A stretch of 64,000 nt of DNA from Micromonospora sp. WMMD1102 (GTDB lineage Bacteria; Actinomycetota; Actinomycetes; Mycobacteriales; Micromonosporaceae), in assembly GCF_029626265.1 (NCBI RefSeq), contig NZ_JARUBN010000001.1, positions 4,529,001-4,593,000 of the forward strand, written 5' to 3'. Position numbers and translations under genes: made by a program. Below are positions 1-13,183 of this stretch, piece after piece (within the stretch, counting starts at the first letter, position 1; each line of letters begins with the position of its first letter). The notes below the pieces were generated by a model that worked only from the letters and a program-made list of their open reading frames with translations, had not been told where the DNA came from and searched no databases.

Positions 1-1337
1 GGCGCCCGGCAGTGTGCGCAGGCCACCGACGGCAGGTAGCCGCGCCGGGGCACCTGCACGAGTACCGGTGCGTCGGCCTTCAGCGCCGCCCGGGCCGCGT
101 CCCAGGCCAGGCTCGGCAGCCGGGCCGAGGCGGCGGCGGGATCGCGGGCCAACTGCGGGTCGTCGCCGGTCGGCGTGATCCTCGGGGTACGCGCGCGCAG
201 CGTCGACCGGTCCGGCACGATCTCCTTCGCCCAGCCCGTCTCGACAAGCAGCCGCGACTCGGCCGTCCGGGCGTACCCGCCGACCAGTACCGCCGCGTCG
301 CCGAGCCGCGCCCGGGTGAGCAGCACCTCCCGGGCGTGCGGGTACGGCGCCCGGGGCTCGGCGTGCAGGTCGTCCCCGTCGTCCCAGACCGCCACCAGTC
401 CGAGGTCGGCGACCGGGGCGAACATCGCGGCCCGGGTTCCGATGACCACCGGCACCCGGCCCCGGGTGGCGGCCAGGAACGCCCGATACCGGCGGGCCGG
501 CCCGAGTGCCGCGGAGAGCGCGACGTGCCGCCCGGTGCCGAGCAGCGCGGTGAGCGCGGCGTCGAGGCGTTCCAGGTCCCGGGCGTCGGCCACCACCGCC
601 ACCACTCCCCGGCCGCCGCGTACGGTCGCCGCCGCCGCCTCGGCGAACCGGGCCGGCCAGTCCTCGCCGGGCAGCGCCGACCAGACCGCCCGGGGTGCCC
701 GCCCGTCGGTAAGCGCCCGCAGGAATCCCGGCCCGGCCGGATAGTCCCGCCAGCCCTTCTCGGCCGGCACCGTGACCGGCTCGGCCCGGACCTCCTCGAC
801 GGCACCGGCCTGCACAACGGCAGCGGCCTCCTCGACGCCGGCAGCCTGCTCGACGGCAGCAGCCTGCTCGACGGCACCCGGCTCCACGACGGCACCGGCG
901 TTCTCGACCGCACCCGCCTCGTCGACGGCGCCGGCCTGCCCGGCGGCAGCGGGGTCCTCGACGGCAGCGGCGTCGGATGCCGGCGCGGGAGGGGCGGTTT
1001 CGCGTTCGACCCGGGCGTGCCGGGGCGGAACGGCCAGCCGCAGCACGTCGGCGAGGTTGCCGGCGTACCGGTCGGCGACCGCCCGGGCCAGCCGGGCGAT
1101 CTCCGGGGTCAGCACCGGCTCGGGCGAGACCAGCCGTTCCAGGTAGTTCAGCCGGCCGTCGTGTGCGGAGAGTTCGGCCCGGTCCAGCAGCCAGCCGTCG
1201 ACCAACTGGCCGGCGAAGCGGACCCGGACCCGGGTGCCCGGCCGGGCCTGCTCGGACAGCTCCGCCGGGACCAGGTAGTCGAAGGGCCGGTCCAGGTGGG
1301 CCAGCGGCACGTCGACGCAGACGCGAGCGACCGGCAA
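1..1337 (-). CDS. priA: Primosomal protein N' (PriA), 3' end outside window
   Basis: PriA is the replication restart protein that binds stalled forks. The frame opens with VCVDVPLAHLDRPFDYLVP, the usual 3'-DNA-binding domain start, and near the window edge shows RRGYLPSVACAHC, the beginning of the zinc-binding cysteines. About 445 codons are present; the C-terminus is cut off. At the place of the helicase Walker A motif the protein has ALPGEDWPARF, and VWDDGDDLH replaces the DExH box, so it should lack helicase activity, as is known for actinobacterial PriA. Between the DNA-binding domain and this region is an unusual 65-residue Ala/Val/Glu repeat linker. Start: no ATG or GTG is available near metK; I chose TTG at 1337 (LPVARVCVD), so the start is uncertain. 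It lies 38 bases downstream of metK and is probably co-transcribed with it. Confidence 0.9.
   Translation of the reverse strand, partial: MPVARVCVDVPLAHLDRPFDYLVPAELSEQARPGTRVRVRFAGQLVDGWLLDRAELSAHDGRLNYLERLVSPEPVLTPEIARLARAVADRYAGNLADVLRLAVPPRHARVERETAPPAPASDAAAVEDPAAAGQAGAVDEAGAVENAGAVVEPGAVEQAAAVEQAAGVEEAAAVVQAGAVEEVRAEPVTVPAEKGWRDYPAGPGFLRALTDGRAPRAVWSALPGEDWPARFAEAAAATVRGGRGVVAVVADARDLERLDAALTALLGTGRHVALSAALGPARRYRAFLAATRGRVPVVIGTRAAMFAPVADLGLVAVWDDGDDLHAEPRAPYPHAREVLLTRARLGDAAVLVGGYARTAESRLLVETGWAKEIVPDRSTLRARTPRITPTGDDPQLARDPAAASARLPSLAWDAARAALKADAPVLVQVPRRGYLPSVACAHCRA
786..985 (-). repeat. Degenerate in-frame repeat in priA linker
   Basis: Roughly 13 imperfect units of about 15 bases (plus-strand core CTCGACGGC with CGGCAGC variants) encode a run of GAVE/EQAAAVE-like segments in PriA. 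The repeat keeps frame and sits exactly between the DNA-binding domain and the degenerate helicase core, so it acts as a linker expansion. Confidence 0.6.
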
Positions 1338-1375
1338 CCCGGGTGCGGGCTGCCGGTCGCTGCGCTTGCCGGTCG

Positions 1376-2569
1376 TCAGGCTCCCGCGGCCGACTTGAGG
1401 TCGGCGGCGCGGTCCGTGCTCTCCCAGGTCAGGTCGGGCAGCTCACGGCCGAAGTGGCCGTAGGCGGCGGTCTGCCGGTAGATCGGGCGGAGCAGGTGCA
1501 GGTCCCGGATGATCGCCGCCGGCCGGAGGTCGAAGACCTCGCGGACCGCGTGCTCGATCCGGTCCACCGGCACGTTCTCGGTGCCGAAGGTCTCGATGAA
1601 GGTGCTCACCGGGTGCGCCTTGCCGATCGCGTACGCCACCTGGACCTCGCAGCGCTCGGCCAGCCCGGCGGCGACCACGTTCTTCGCCACCCAGCGGGTC
1701 GCGTACGCGGCCGAGCGGTCGACCTTGGACGGGTCCTTGCCGGAGAACGCCCCGCCGCCGTGCCGGGCGTACCCGCCGTAGGTGTCGACGATGATCTTGC
1801 GTCCGGTCAGTCCGGCGTCGCCCATCGGGCCGCCGATCTCGAACCGGCCGGTCGGGTTGACCAGCAGCCGGTAGCCGTCGATGTCGAGACCCAGCTCCTC
1901 CAGCTCCGGCGCGATGACGTGCTCGCGGACGTCCGGGGTGAGCAGCGACTCCAGCGAGATGTCGGCGGCGTGCTGGCTGGAGACCACCACCGTGTCGAGC
2001 CGGACGGGGCGCAGCCCGTCGTACTCGATGGTCACCTGGGTCTTGCCGTCCGGCCGCAGGTAGGGGATCGTGCCGTCCTTGCGGGTGGCGGAGAGCCGGC
2101 GGGCCAGCCGGTGCGCCAGGGCGATCGGCAGCGGCATCAGCTCGGGCGTCTCCGAGCAGGCGAAGCCGAACATCATGCCCTGGTCGCCGGCGCCCTGGGC
2201 GTCCAGCGCGCTCTCCGAGGAGCCGGAGCGGAGCTCGATCGCGCTGTCCACACCCTGCGCGATGTCCGGCGACTGCGAGCCGATCGACACGCTGACGCCG
2301 CAGGAAGCGCCGTCGAAGCCCTTCTTCGACGAGTCGTACCCGATGCCGAGGATCGTCTCGCGGACGATCGCCGGGATGTCGGCGTACGCCTTCGTGGTCA
2401 CCTCGCCCGCGACGTGCACCTGGCCGGTCGTGATGAGAGTTTCGACCGCGACCCGGCTCCGCGGATCCTGGTCCAGCAGCGCGTCGAGAATGCCGTCGCT
2501 GATCTGGTCAGCGATCTTGTCGGGGTGGCCTTCCGTGACCGACTCCGAGGTGAACAAGCGACGTACCAC
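1376..2569 (-). CDS. metK: S-adenosylmethionine synthase
   Basis: Makes S-adenosylmethionine from ATP and methionine in the cytoplasm. The 397 residues are full length for the family. It shows GHPDK near residue 15 (ATP/metal site), [12 protein letters not shown] (about 120) and the C-terminal [16 protein letters not shown] phosphate-binding loop. Start is GTG, preceded by TTAGGAG seven bases upstream. A possible -10 (TACACT) lies in the 90-base gap behind coaBC, but I see no clear -35 and no SAM riboswitch fold. priA follows downstream. In this block SAM also supplies the amino donor of BioA. Confidence 0.98.
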   Translation of the reverse strand: MVRRLFTSESVTEGHPDKIADQISDGILDALLDQDPRSRVAVETLITTGQVHVAGEVTTKAYADIPAIVRETILGIGYDSSKKGFDGASCGVSVSIGSQSPDIAQGVDSAIELRSGSSESALDAQGAGDQGMMFGFACSETPELMPLPIALAHRLARRLSATRKDGTIPYLRPDGKTQVTIEYDGLRPVRLDTVVVSSQHAADISLESLLTPDVREHVIAPELEELGLDIDGYRLLVNPTGRFEIGGPMGDAGLTGRKIIVDTYGGYARHGGGAFSGKDPSKVDRSAAYATRWVAKNVVAAGLAERCEVQVAYAIGKAHPVSTFIETFGTENVPVDRIEHAVREVFDLRPAAIIRDLHLLRPIYRQTAAYGHFGRELPDLTWESTDRAADLKSAAGA

Positions 2570-2659
2570 GGTGCTCCTAAGATCTCGAATTCAGTTGACG
2601 CGGCAGTGTAGTCACGGCCGCCCGGTCCCCCGACCCTGCCCGATGAGCATGCTGCCCGG

Positions 2660-3865
2660 TCATGACAGGCCGGTTAAGCGCGTTACTACCAGATCCCAGA
2701 CGCCGTCGGCGAGATCTTCCTTGGATTGCTCCGGAAACGCTGTCGTCGAACCGTCAGCGCCGAGTACGACCGCCGTGTTGTGGTCGGCACCGAACACCTT
2801 GTCCGGCCCCACCTCGTTGACCACGATGAGATCGGCCCGCTTACGGGCCAGTTTGGCCCGGGCGTTGGCCTCGGCGTCGCTGGTCTCGGCGGCGAAGGCG
2901 ACGAGCACCTGCCCCGGTCGCCGACGCTCGCCCAGCTCGGCGGCGATGTCGGGGTTGGCCACCAGCTCGACGGTGAGCGTGCCGCCCCGGTCCGACTTCT
3001 TGATTTTCTGAGCGGCGTACGTCGCCGGCCGGAAGTCCGCCGGTGCCGCCGCCATCACCACGGCGTCGGCCGTCTCGGCGGCCTCCAGGGTGGCCTTGCG
3101 CAGCTCCTCGGTGGTCGAGACCCGGACCACCTCCGCGCCGGCCGGGTCCGGCAACCCGACGTTCGCGGCGACCAGAGTCACCCGGGCGCCCCGGGCCACC
3201 GCCGTGCGGGCGAAGGCGTAGCCCTGCTTGCCCGACGAGCGGTTGCCGAGGAACCGGACCGGATCCAGCGGCTCGCGGGTGCCGCCCGCGGTGACCACCA
3301 CCCGCCGGCCGGCCAGGTCGCGAGGTTCGGCGACGCCCCGGGCCAGCACCCGGCGGGCCACCGCGAAGATCTCGGCCGGGTCCGGCAACCGGCCCTTGCC
3401 GGTGTCGGCACCGGTCAGCCGGCCGCTCGCCGGCTCGATCACCAGCACGCCCCGGCCGCGCAGCGTGGCCACGTTGTCCGCCGTGGCCGGGTGCTCCCAC
3501 ATCTCGGTGTGCATCGCCGGGGCGAGCAGCACCGGGCAGCGGGCGGTCAGCAGGGTGTTGCTGAGCAGGTCGTCGGCGAGTCCGTGCGCGGCCCTGGCCA
3601 GCAGGTCCGCCGTCGCCGGGGCGACCACCACCAGGTCGGCGGCCTGGCCGAGCCGGACGTGCGGCACCTCGTGCACGTCGGCCCAGACGTCGTCGGCGAC
3701 CGGCTGGCCGCTCAGGGCCGCCCAGGTCGGCGCACCGACGAAACGCAGCGCGGAGGCGGTCGGCACCACCCGGACCCGGTGCCCCGACTCGGTGAAGAGC
3801 CGGAGCAGCTCGCAGGCCTTGTAGGCGGCGATCCCGCCGCCCACCCCGAGCAGGACCTCGGTCAT
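2660..3865 (-). CDS. coaBC: Bifunctional phosphopantothenoylcysteine decarboxylase / phosphopantothenate-cysteine ligase
   Basis: Carries out two steps of coenzyme A synthesis: joining cysteine to 4'-phosphopantothenate (C-terminal CoaB) and FMN-dependent decarboxylation (N-terminal CoaC). Length 401 is normal. N-terminal GVGGGIAAYKA binds FMN; His69 in VPHVRLG is the catalytic His position, followed by PAMHTEMW (116-123), the PxMNxxMW motif with His for Asn. The flap where E. coli CoaBC has an active-site Cys reads GRLTGADTG here, apparently without Cys. The ligase half has NRSSGKQGYA and AAPADFRP...KIKK, which carries the active-site Lys. It begins 20 bases after the rpoZ stop, so it is probably in one transcript with rpoZ. 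Confidence 0.97.
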   Translation of the reverse strand: MTEVLLGVGGGIAAYKACELLRLFTESGHRVRVVPTASALRFVGAPTWAALSGQPVADDVWADVHEVPHVRLGQAADLVVVAPATADLLARAAHGLADDLLSNTLLTARCPVLLAPAMHTEMWEHPATADNVATLRGRGVLVIEPASGRLTGADTGKGRLPDPAEIFAVARRVLARGVAEPRDLAGRRVVVTAGGTREPLDPVRFLGNRSSGKQGYAFARTAVARGARVTLVAANVGLPDPAGAEVVRVSTTEELRKATLEAAETADAVVMAAAPADFRPATYAAQKIKKSDRGGTLTVELVANPDIAAELGERRRPGQVLVAFAAETSDAEANARAKLARKRADLIVVNEVGPDKVFGADHNTAVVLGADGSTTAFPEQSKEDLADGVWDLVVTRLTGLS

Positions 3866-3885
3866 CGCGAACGCCCGGTGCGGCC

Positions 3886-4149
3886 CTACGGCTGGTCGGT
3901 CGGCTCGGCGGTGAGCAGACCGGCGTTGATCTCGCGCATCGCGATCGAGAGCGGCTTCTCCTGCGGAGTGGTCTCCACCAGCGGGCCGACGTACTCGAGC
4001 AGGCCCTCGCCGAGCTGGCTGTAGTAGGCGTTCACCTGGCGGGCACGCTTGGCGGCGAAGATCACCAGAGCGTACTTCGAGGTGGTCTTCTCGAGCAGCT
4101 CGTCGATCGGCGGGTTGGTGATGCCTTCGGGACTGGCGATGGATCCCAC
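3886..4149 (-). CDS. rpoZ: RNA polymerase omega subunit
   Basis: Small RNA polymerase subunit that helps assemble beta'. The 87 residues contain the actinobacterial omega core: [31 protein letters not shown] and [11 protein letters not shown]. The frame extends further upstream, but homologues begin at [13 protein letters not shown] therefore take the GTG at 4149, which has GAGG about 11 bases upstream. It sits between gmk-like and coaBC, the usual actinobacterial order. Confidence 0.96.
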   Translation of the reverse strand: MGSIASPEGITNPPIDELLEKTTSKYALVIFAAKRARQVNAYYSQLGEGLLEYVGPLVETTPQEKPLSIAMREINAGLLTAEPTDQP

Positions 4150-4245
4150 GGGAGATAAACCTCGGTGTCTCTCGACCGCCGGGCGTGGCGGTCGGGTCGG
4201 AGTTGGCTCAGGTCTGTGCCCGACTCGAATCCGCGCCGACCGGGC

Positions 4246-4289
4246 CGGCATGGCCCCTGGCGGGGCGGGTCGGCATGGCCCCTGGCGGG
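4246..4289. repeat. 19-bp direct repeat upstream of rpoZ
   Basis: CGGCATGGCCCCTGGCGGG occurs exactly twice (4246-4264 and 4271-4289) with a 25-base period in the spacer between the gmk-like gene and rpoZ. It could affect transcript folding before rpoZ; function unknown. Confidence 0.75.
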
Positions 4290-4309
4290 AAAGCCCGGGT
4301 CGGCGTGTC

Positions 4310-4822
4310 TCAGGTCGGCGTCAGAAAGGACGAACCGAGCAAGCTTACCAGTTCGTCAGCGGCCCGCCCGACAACGTCGTTGACGACCGTGGCGTCGAAT
4401 TCCCGACCGGCGGCGTCGGCGTCGGCCCGGGTCGGGGCGAGGTAGACCAGCCGGGCCGACGGCAGCGCCGTCCGCACCTGGCGGGCGCCGCGCAGGTCGA
4501 TGGGGAGCAGCACCGGGCGGCCGGTCGACAACCGGAGCCGCACCGGCCCGGCGGGTGTGCCGTACCGGTGGACGCCAATGTCCGACCACTCCAGCAGCTC
4601 TCCGCCGTCGAGCAGCCGGCCGAATTCGGCCCGGTCGACGAAGTGGTAGTGCACCCCGTCGATTTCGTGGCGCCGAGCGGGGCGGGTGGTGACCGGGACC
4701 GACAGCCACAACCGTGGCAATCGGGCCCGGACGAGTTGCGTCACGCTGTCCTTGCCGGCCCCGGAGGGACCGGCAAGGACCGTGAGACGAGCCGCTGGGC
4801 GGACATCGTCATGCGTACCCAC
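4310..4822 (-). CDS. gmk: Guanylate kinase-like protein with shortened LID
   Basis: Guanylate kinase turns GMP into GDP with ATP. The N-terminal two thirds match: P-loop [10 protein letters not shown] (residues 18-27), [18 protein letters not shown] (GMP site), GELLEWSDI and YGTP, then IDLRGARQV. Between VYLAPT and FDATVVND, however, only about 10 residues remain where the family has about 35, removing the LID helices and their arginines. The residue after the P-loop Lys is Asp instead of Ser/Thr. At 170 residues it is shorter than the usual 190-205. GTG start at 4822 without a strong Shine-Dalgarno. It stands in the usual gmk place between mihF and rpoZ. Activity is doubtful; a second, canonical gmk elsewhere would be needed to settle its role. 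Confidence 0.8.
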   Translation of the reverse strand: MGTHDDVRPAARLTVLAGPSGAGKDSVTQLVRARLPRLWLSVPVTTRPARRHEIDGVHYHFVDRAEFGRLLDGGELLEWSDIGVHRYGTPAGPVRLRLSTGRPVLLPIDLRGARQVRTALPSARLVYLAPTRADADAAGREFDATVVNDVVGRAADELVSLLGSSFLTPT

Positions 4823-4848
4823 TGCTTGTTTCTACACGGCGGGTGGAG

Positions 4849-5166
4849 CTAGTTCGCCGAGAATTCTCCAAGCAGTGCCTTGCGCTGCTGCTCACCGAGG
4901 CCACGGAGGCGACGGCTGTCGGCGATCTTGAGCTTCTCCATGATCTGGGTGGCTCGGATCTTGCCGATTCCCGGCATGGCCTGAAGTACGGCCGATACCT
5001 TCAGCTTGCCGACGACGTCGTCCGACTCCGCACGGTCGAGGACGGCGGCGAGGTTGGTCTTGCCCTGCTTGAGCTCTTCCTTGAGCTTCGCCCGGGCCTT
5101 GCGGATCTCCGCGGCCTTCTCCAGCGCGGCTGCGCGCTGTTCGGGGCTCAGTTGGGGGAGCGGCAC
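4849..5166 (-). CDS. mihF: Integration host factor, actinobacterial type (mIHF)
   Basis: Nucleoid-associated DNA-binding protein of actinobacteria, unrelated in fold to the IHF/HU of proteobacteria. The 105 residues have a basic N-terminal helix (AALEKAAEIRKARAKLKEEL), then the helix-hairpin-helix-like VLQAMPGIGKIRATQIMEKL and the family ending LGEQQRKALL. GTG start at 5166 with a good TGAGGAGA ribosome site. The 171-base gap upstream (to pyrF) should carry its promoter. Adjacent to the gmk-like gene and rpoZ as in other actinobacteria. Confidence 0.96.
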   Translation of the reverse strand: MPLPQLSPEQRAAALEKAAEIRKARAKLKEELKQGKTNLAAVLDRAESDDVVGKLKVSAVLQAMPGIGKIRATQIMEKLKIADSRRLRGLGEQQRKALLGEFSAN

Positions 5167-5337
5167 CAGTTCTCCTCAGGTCCCTATCGCGACGGGCGGG
5201 ACGCGCCGTCGCATCTGTGAAACGTGGTGTGCCTGGCAACCAAAGGGGTATGTGGTTCCCAGCGCCGGGAAAACTAGCGGCCATCGGAGCTTTCGGCAAC
5301 GTGGGCACGCCATGATCATGTCAGCGTAATCGGAAGA

Positions 5338-6180
5338 TCACTGACCGGCAGCGGTCAGCGCGGCCCGACAATCGGCAAGCGTCCGGTCCACCGCGGCGCG
5401 CAGCGCGGCCGGCTCCGGGCCCGCTCCGAGCACCTCCCGGGAGTACGACGGGAGCACCCTGGCGAGCTCGCCGCCGAAGACCGTACGCAGGTCGTCGGGG
5501 CGTGCACCTTGCGCGCCGAGGCCCGGAGCGAGCAGCGGACCGCCCACTCCGGAGAGGTCGTGTCCGGTCTCGCCGACAGTGGCGCCGACCACCAGCCCGA
5601 AGCTGCCGAGCGGCTCCGCACCCCTGTTGAGCTGCGAAATCTCTTCGATGATCGTTTGCGCGACGGTCCGCCCGTCCGCGCCGACGGCACGCTGCACGCT
5701 CGCGCCCTCGGGGTTCGAGGTGAGCGCCAGCACGAAGACGCCGCCGCCGTACTTGCGTGCCGTTTCGAACATCGGGGCGAGCGAGCCGACCCCGAGGAAG
5801 GGGCTCGCGGTGATCGCGTCGACATACATCGGGCTGGATGGATCGAGGTACGCGTCGGCGTACGCGGCGACCGTCGAGCCGATGTCGCCGCGCTTGACGT
5901 CAAGCAGAACGAGCGCTCCCGCGCCCCGCAACTGTCGGATAATTGACTCAAGAACTCCGACCCCGCGCGAGCCGAACCGCTCGAAAAACGCCGACTGCGG
6001 CTTGAAGACCGCGACCCGGTCGCCGAGCGCCTCGACCACCGTCTCGCCGAACCGGGTCAACCCGTCGACGTCGTCGGGCAACCCCCATCGGGCGAGCAGT
6101 GCGGGGTGCGGGTCGATGCCGACACAGAACTGTCCGCGCTCCGCCATCGCCCGGTGCAACCGACTGCCGAAATCTTCCAT
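5338..6180 (-). CDS. pyrF: Orotidine 5'-phosphate decarboxylase (type 2)
   Basis: Last step to UMP. The 280 residues belong to the longer type 2 subfamily. Catalytic loop VLLDVKRGDIGSTV is present, with FCVGIDPHPALLARWGL at the start. The frame is open 14 codons upstream, but ATG at 6180 is preceded by GGAGAGGGGAGAG and begins with MEDFGSRL as homologues do, so I chose it. It is the last pyr gene of the run, separated from the other pyr genes by bioA (102-base gap after bioA). Confidence 0.96.
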   Translation of the reverse strand: MEDFGSRLHRAMAERGQFCVGIDPHPALLARWGLPDDVDGLTRFGETVVEALGDRVAVFKPQSAFFERFGSRGVGVLESIIRQLRGAGALVLLDVKRGDIGSTVAAYADAYLDPSSPMYVDAITASPFLGVGSLAPMFETARKYGGGVFVLALTSNPEGASVQRAVGADGRTVAQTIIEEISQLNRGAEPLGSFGLVVGATVGETGHDLSGVGGPLLAPGLGAQGARPDDLRTVFGGELARVLPSYSREVLGAGPEPAALRAAVDRTLADCRAALTAAGQ

Positions 6181-6282
6181 CCGACTCTCCCCTCTCCGGC
6201 GGCTGCCATGACCCTCTGCCATGGCGCCGCGACCATCTGTCAGTTACCCGGCCGCCGCCGGTGCGTCGCCGAGCGGCACCGG

Positions 6283-7602
6283 TCAGCCGGCGGCGGCAGC
6301 GGCGCCGATCGCCGTACAGATCCGGGACAGGTCGGCGTCGCCGGTGACGTACGGCGGCATCGTGTAGACCAGGTCCCGGAACGGGCGCAGCCAGACCCCG
6401 TGTGCCGCCGCCGCCTCGGTCGCCTCGGTCAGCTTCACGTCGTGGTCGAGTTGCACCACCCCGATCGCGCCGAGCACCCGGACGTCGGCCACCCCGGCGG
6501 CGCCCCGTAACGGCGCCAGGCCGGCCGAGAGCGCGGCGGAGATCCTCCGGACGTCGGACGCCCAGTCTCCGGCCTCCAGCAGCCCGATGGAGGCGTTTGC
6601 GACGGCGCAGGAAAGCGGGTTCCCCATGAAGGTCGGACCGTGCGCCAACACCCCGGTCGCGGAGATGCCCTCGGCGACCGCCGGGGTGCAGAGCGTGGCG
6701 GCCAGGCTCAGGTAGCCGCCGGTGAGCGCCTTGCCCAGGCACATCACGTCCGGGGTGACGCGAGCGTGCTCCGCCGCGAAGAGCGCGCCGGTCCGGCCGA
6801 AGCCGGTGGCGATCTCATCGAAGATCAGCACGATGTCGTGCGCCGTGCAGACCTCCCGGAGCAGCCGCAGGTACTCCGGGTTGTGGAACCGCATCCCGCC
6901 GGCACCCTGCACCACCGGCTCGACGACCACCGCCGCCAGCTCGCCCGCGTGCCGGTGCAGCGCGTCGGCGAGCGCGGACGCGTACGCCGGGTCGACCGGG
7001 GAGTCGACGCCGGGCGGGGGCGGGCCGGCGAAGACCTGCCGGGGCAGTACGCCGGTCCAGAGCGAGTGCATCCCGCCCTCGGGGTCGCAGACGCTCATCG
7101 GGTGGAACGTGTCCCCGTGGTAGCCGCCCCGCCAGGTCGCCAGCCGGTGCCGCTCCGGTCGCCCCCGGCCCCGCTGGTACTGCAGGGCCATCTTGACGGC
7201 CACCTCGACGGAGACCGAGCCGGAGTCGCAGAGGAAGACGTGTTCCAGGCCGGGCGGGGTGAGCCGGACCAGGGTGTCGGCGAGCCGGACGGCGGGCTCG
7301 TGGGTCAACCCGCCGAACATCACGTGGCTCATCCGGCCGAGCTGGTCGGTGACGGCGGCGTCCAGCACCGGATGCCGGTAGCCGTGGATCGCCGCCCACC
7401 ACGACGACATCCCGTCGACGAGTTCCCGGCCGTCGGCCAGGCGCAGCCGCACGCCCTCGGCGCTCTCCACGACGTAGGGGTCGGTGCGGGCCGGCATCGG
7501 GGCGTACGGGTGCCAGACGTGTGCCCGGTCGGCCTCGACGATCTGCGCCGGGGTCGTCGGCGTACCTTGCGGCCCCGCTGTCGCGGGCTCCCCGGGGCTC
7601 AT
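6283..7602 (-). CDS. bioA: Adenosylmethionine-8-amino-7-oxononanoate aminotransferase
   Basis: Biotin pathway enzyme: transfers the amino group of S-adenosylmethionine to 7-keto-8-aminopelargonate to give DAPA, using PLP. The 439 residues show [36 protein letters not shown] and [12 protein letters not shown] with the PLP lysine. Its ATG overlaps the pyrD stop in ATGA, so it is translationally coupled to the pyrimidine operon; no other bio gene is in the window. A longer N-terminal tail (about 20 residues rich in Pro/Thr) precedes the conserved start. Confidence 0.95.
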   Translation of the reverse strand: MSPGEPATAGPQGTPTTPAQIVEADRAHVWHPYAPMPARTDPYVVESAEGVRLRLADGRELVDGMSSWWAAIHGYRHPVLDAAVTDQLGRMSHVMFGGLTHEPAVRLADTLVRLTPPGLEHVFLCDSGSVSVEVAVKMALQYQRGRGRPERHRLATWRGGYHGDTFHPMSVCDPEGGMHSLWTGVLPRQVFAGPPPPGVDSPVDPAYASALADALHRHAGELAAVVVEPVVQGAGGMRFHNPEYLRLLREVCTAHDIVLIFDEIATGFGRTGALFAAEHARVTPDVMCLGKALTGGYLSLAATLCTPAVAEGISATGVLAHGPTFMGNPLSCAVANASIGLLEAGDWASDVRRISAALSAGLAPLRGAAGVADVRVLGAIGVVQLDHDVKLTEATEAAAAHGVWLRPFRDLVYTMPPYVTGDADLSRICTAIGAAAAAG

Positions 7603-8659
7603 CGCCCGGTCGCCCGGGCCACCGCGCGGACCAGTCCCGGCCCGCCGTAGACGAAGCCGGTGTAGAGCTGCACCAGGTCGGCTCCGGCGTCCAGCAGCGC
7701 GGTCGCGTCGGCCGGGTCGAGGATGCCGCCCACCCCGACCACCGGCAGCGCGCCGCCGGTCTCGCGGTGCACGAAGGAGACCACCTCGCGGGTACGCGCG
7801 GTGAGCGGCCGCCCGGAGAGCCCGCCCGACTCGCCGGCCCGGTGCGCGTCGGAGTCGGCGATCCCGTCCCGGCCCAGCGTGGTGTTGGTGGCGATCACCC
7901 CGGCCGCGCCCCGGTCCAGGCAGACCGCCAGCAGTTCGGCGATGGCCGGCTCGGTCAGGTCCGGAGCGATCTTGACGAGTACCGGCTTCTCCCCCACCAG
8001 GGCGGTCAGCAGCGCGTCGAGGTGCGCCGCGTCCTGCAACTTACGCAGTCCCGGGGTGTTCGGCGAGGAGACGTTCACCGCGAAGTAGTCCCCGTACGGC
8101 GCCAGCGCCCGGTACGAGTCCAGATAGTCGGCGACCGCGTCGTCCAGCGGGGTGACCTTGGACTTGCCCAGCGAGATGCCGAGCGGCACCCCCAGCGGCC
8201 GGCGCAGCGCGGCCAGCCGGGCGGCCAGCGCGTCCGCCCCGGCGTTGTTGAAGCCCATCCGGTTGATCACCGCCGCGCTGGCCGGCAGCCGGAACAGCCT
8301 CGGCCGGGGGTTGCCCGGCTGCGGGCGCGCGGTGACCGTGCCGACCTCGACGAAGCCGAAGCCCAGTGCCGGCCAGGCCGGCAGCGCGGCGCCGTCCTTG
8401 TCCATCCCGGCGGCCAGCCCGACCGGGTTGGGGAAGCTGACCCCGAAGACGGTGCGTGGGGCGGCGACGGCGTACCGGGCGCGCAGCAGCGCCAGCGCGG
8501 CCGGGCTGCGGGACAACCCGGCCAGCCGGCGCAACGTCCACTCGTGCGCGGTCTCGGCATCGCCGCCGCCGAGCCGGAACAGCGCCGGCCGGACGATCCG
8601 GTCGAAGACCGCTCCCCCGCCCGCCGCGCTCCGGCCCGGCTCCGTCGTGGTCGGCGCGC

Positions 8660-8663
<4 letters not shown>
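7599..8663 (-). CDS. pyrD: Dihydroorotate dehydrogenase (quinone), class 2
   Basis: Oxidises dihydroorotate to orotate with FMN and membrane quinone. 354 residues. It has [56 protein letters not shown] with the class 2 catalytic Ser, and GGILDPADA near the end. The GTG at 8663 overlaps the carB stop as GTGA, so I prefer it over the longer open frame. The N-terminal part ([18 protein letters not shown]) is the membrane-associating helical segment of class 2 enzymes. Confidence 0.97.
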
Positions 8664-12027
<3,364 letters not shown>

Positions 12028-12028
<1 letters not shown>

Positions 12029-13182
12029 CAGGAGCCCTTCTTCTCGATCAGTTCCGCGCTGCTCTTGCCTTTTCGCTCCACAAGTTCCGCGAAGCGGTCG
12101 AAGAGGTAGTCCGCGTCGTGCGGGCCGGCCGCCGCCTCCGGGTGGTACTGCACGGTGAACGCGGGCACGTCCTTCGCCCGCAGCCCCTCGACCACGTTGT
12201 CGTTCAGGCAGACATGGCTCACCTCGACCCCGCCGAAGTCGGTGTCGATCACCTTGTTCAGCGGCGCGTCGACCGCGAAACCGTGGTTGTGGCTGGTCAC
12301 CTCGACCTTGCCGGTGGCCTGGTCCAGCACCGGCTGGTTGATGCCCCGGTGGCCGTACCCCAGCTTGTAGGTGCCGAAGCCGAGCGCCCGGCCGAGGATC
12401 TGGCTGCCGAAGCAGATCCCGAACAGCGGGATCTGCCGGCGCATCACCTCGCGGGCCAGCCCGGCCGGATGCCCGGCGGTGGCCGGGTCGCCCGGCCCGG
12501 GCGAGAAGAAGACCGCGTCGGCGCCGGTGGCCAGCAGGTCCTCGATGCTGGAGGTGGCCGGCAGCACGTGCGTGGTGACCCCGCGCGCGGCGAGCCGGCG
12601 CGGCACGTTCCGCTTGATCCCCAGGTCGAGCGCGGCGACCGTGAACCGGTGCTCCCCCTCGGCCCGCACGACGTACGGCCGGGCGGTGGTCACCTCGGCG
12701 GAGAGGTCGGCGCCGGTCATCTTCGGTGCCTGGCGCACCCGGACCAGCAGCTCCGCCGGGTCCTCGGTCCGGCTGGAGATGCCGACCCGCATCGCGCCGC
12801 GCTCCCGCAGGTGCCGGGTGAGCGCCCGGGTGTCCACCCCGGCGATCCCGACCACACCCTCGGTGGCGAGCCGGTCCTCCAACGCGCCGGTGGCCCGCCA
12901 GTTCGAGCCGAGCCGGGCCGGGTCCCGGACGACGTAGCCGGCCACCCAGATCCGGCCCGACTCGTCGTCCTCGTCGTTGACCCCGGTGTTGCCGATGTGT
13001 GGCGCGGTCTGCACCACCACCTGACGGTGGTACGACGGGTCGGTGAGCGTCTCCTGGTAGCCGGTCATCCCGGTGTTGAAGACCGCCTCGCCGAAGGTCT
13101 CCCCCACGCTGCCGTACGCCTCGCCGCGGAAGCTCCGACCGTCCTCCAGGACCAGGATCGCGGGTCGTCTGCGGTTGCCCAC
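12028..13182 (-). CDS. carA: Carbamoyl phosphate synthase small subunit
   Basis: Glutamine amidotransferase that feeds ammonia to CarB. 384 residues: N-terminal CarA domain ([30 protein letters not shown]) and a class I glutaminase domain with nucleophile Cys in [15 protein letters not shown] and the His/Glu pair in [11 protein letters not shown]. The nucleophile motif reads CFGSQ rather than CLGHQ, a variant I believe occurs in actinobacteria. GTG start one base after pyrC stop context; last base overlaps carB. Confidence 0.97.
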
Positions 13183-13183
13183 C

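Noticed and set aside
2570..2659. SAM riboswitch upstream of metK
   Set aside because: Only 90 bases separate metK and coaBC and I find no SAM-I or SAM-II type fold or terminator.
5338..6222. Longer pyrF start at 6222
   Set aside because: The first 14 codons have no ribosome site, while ATG 6180 has a strong one and matches homologues.
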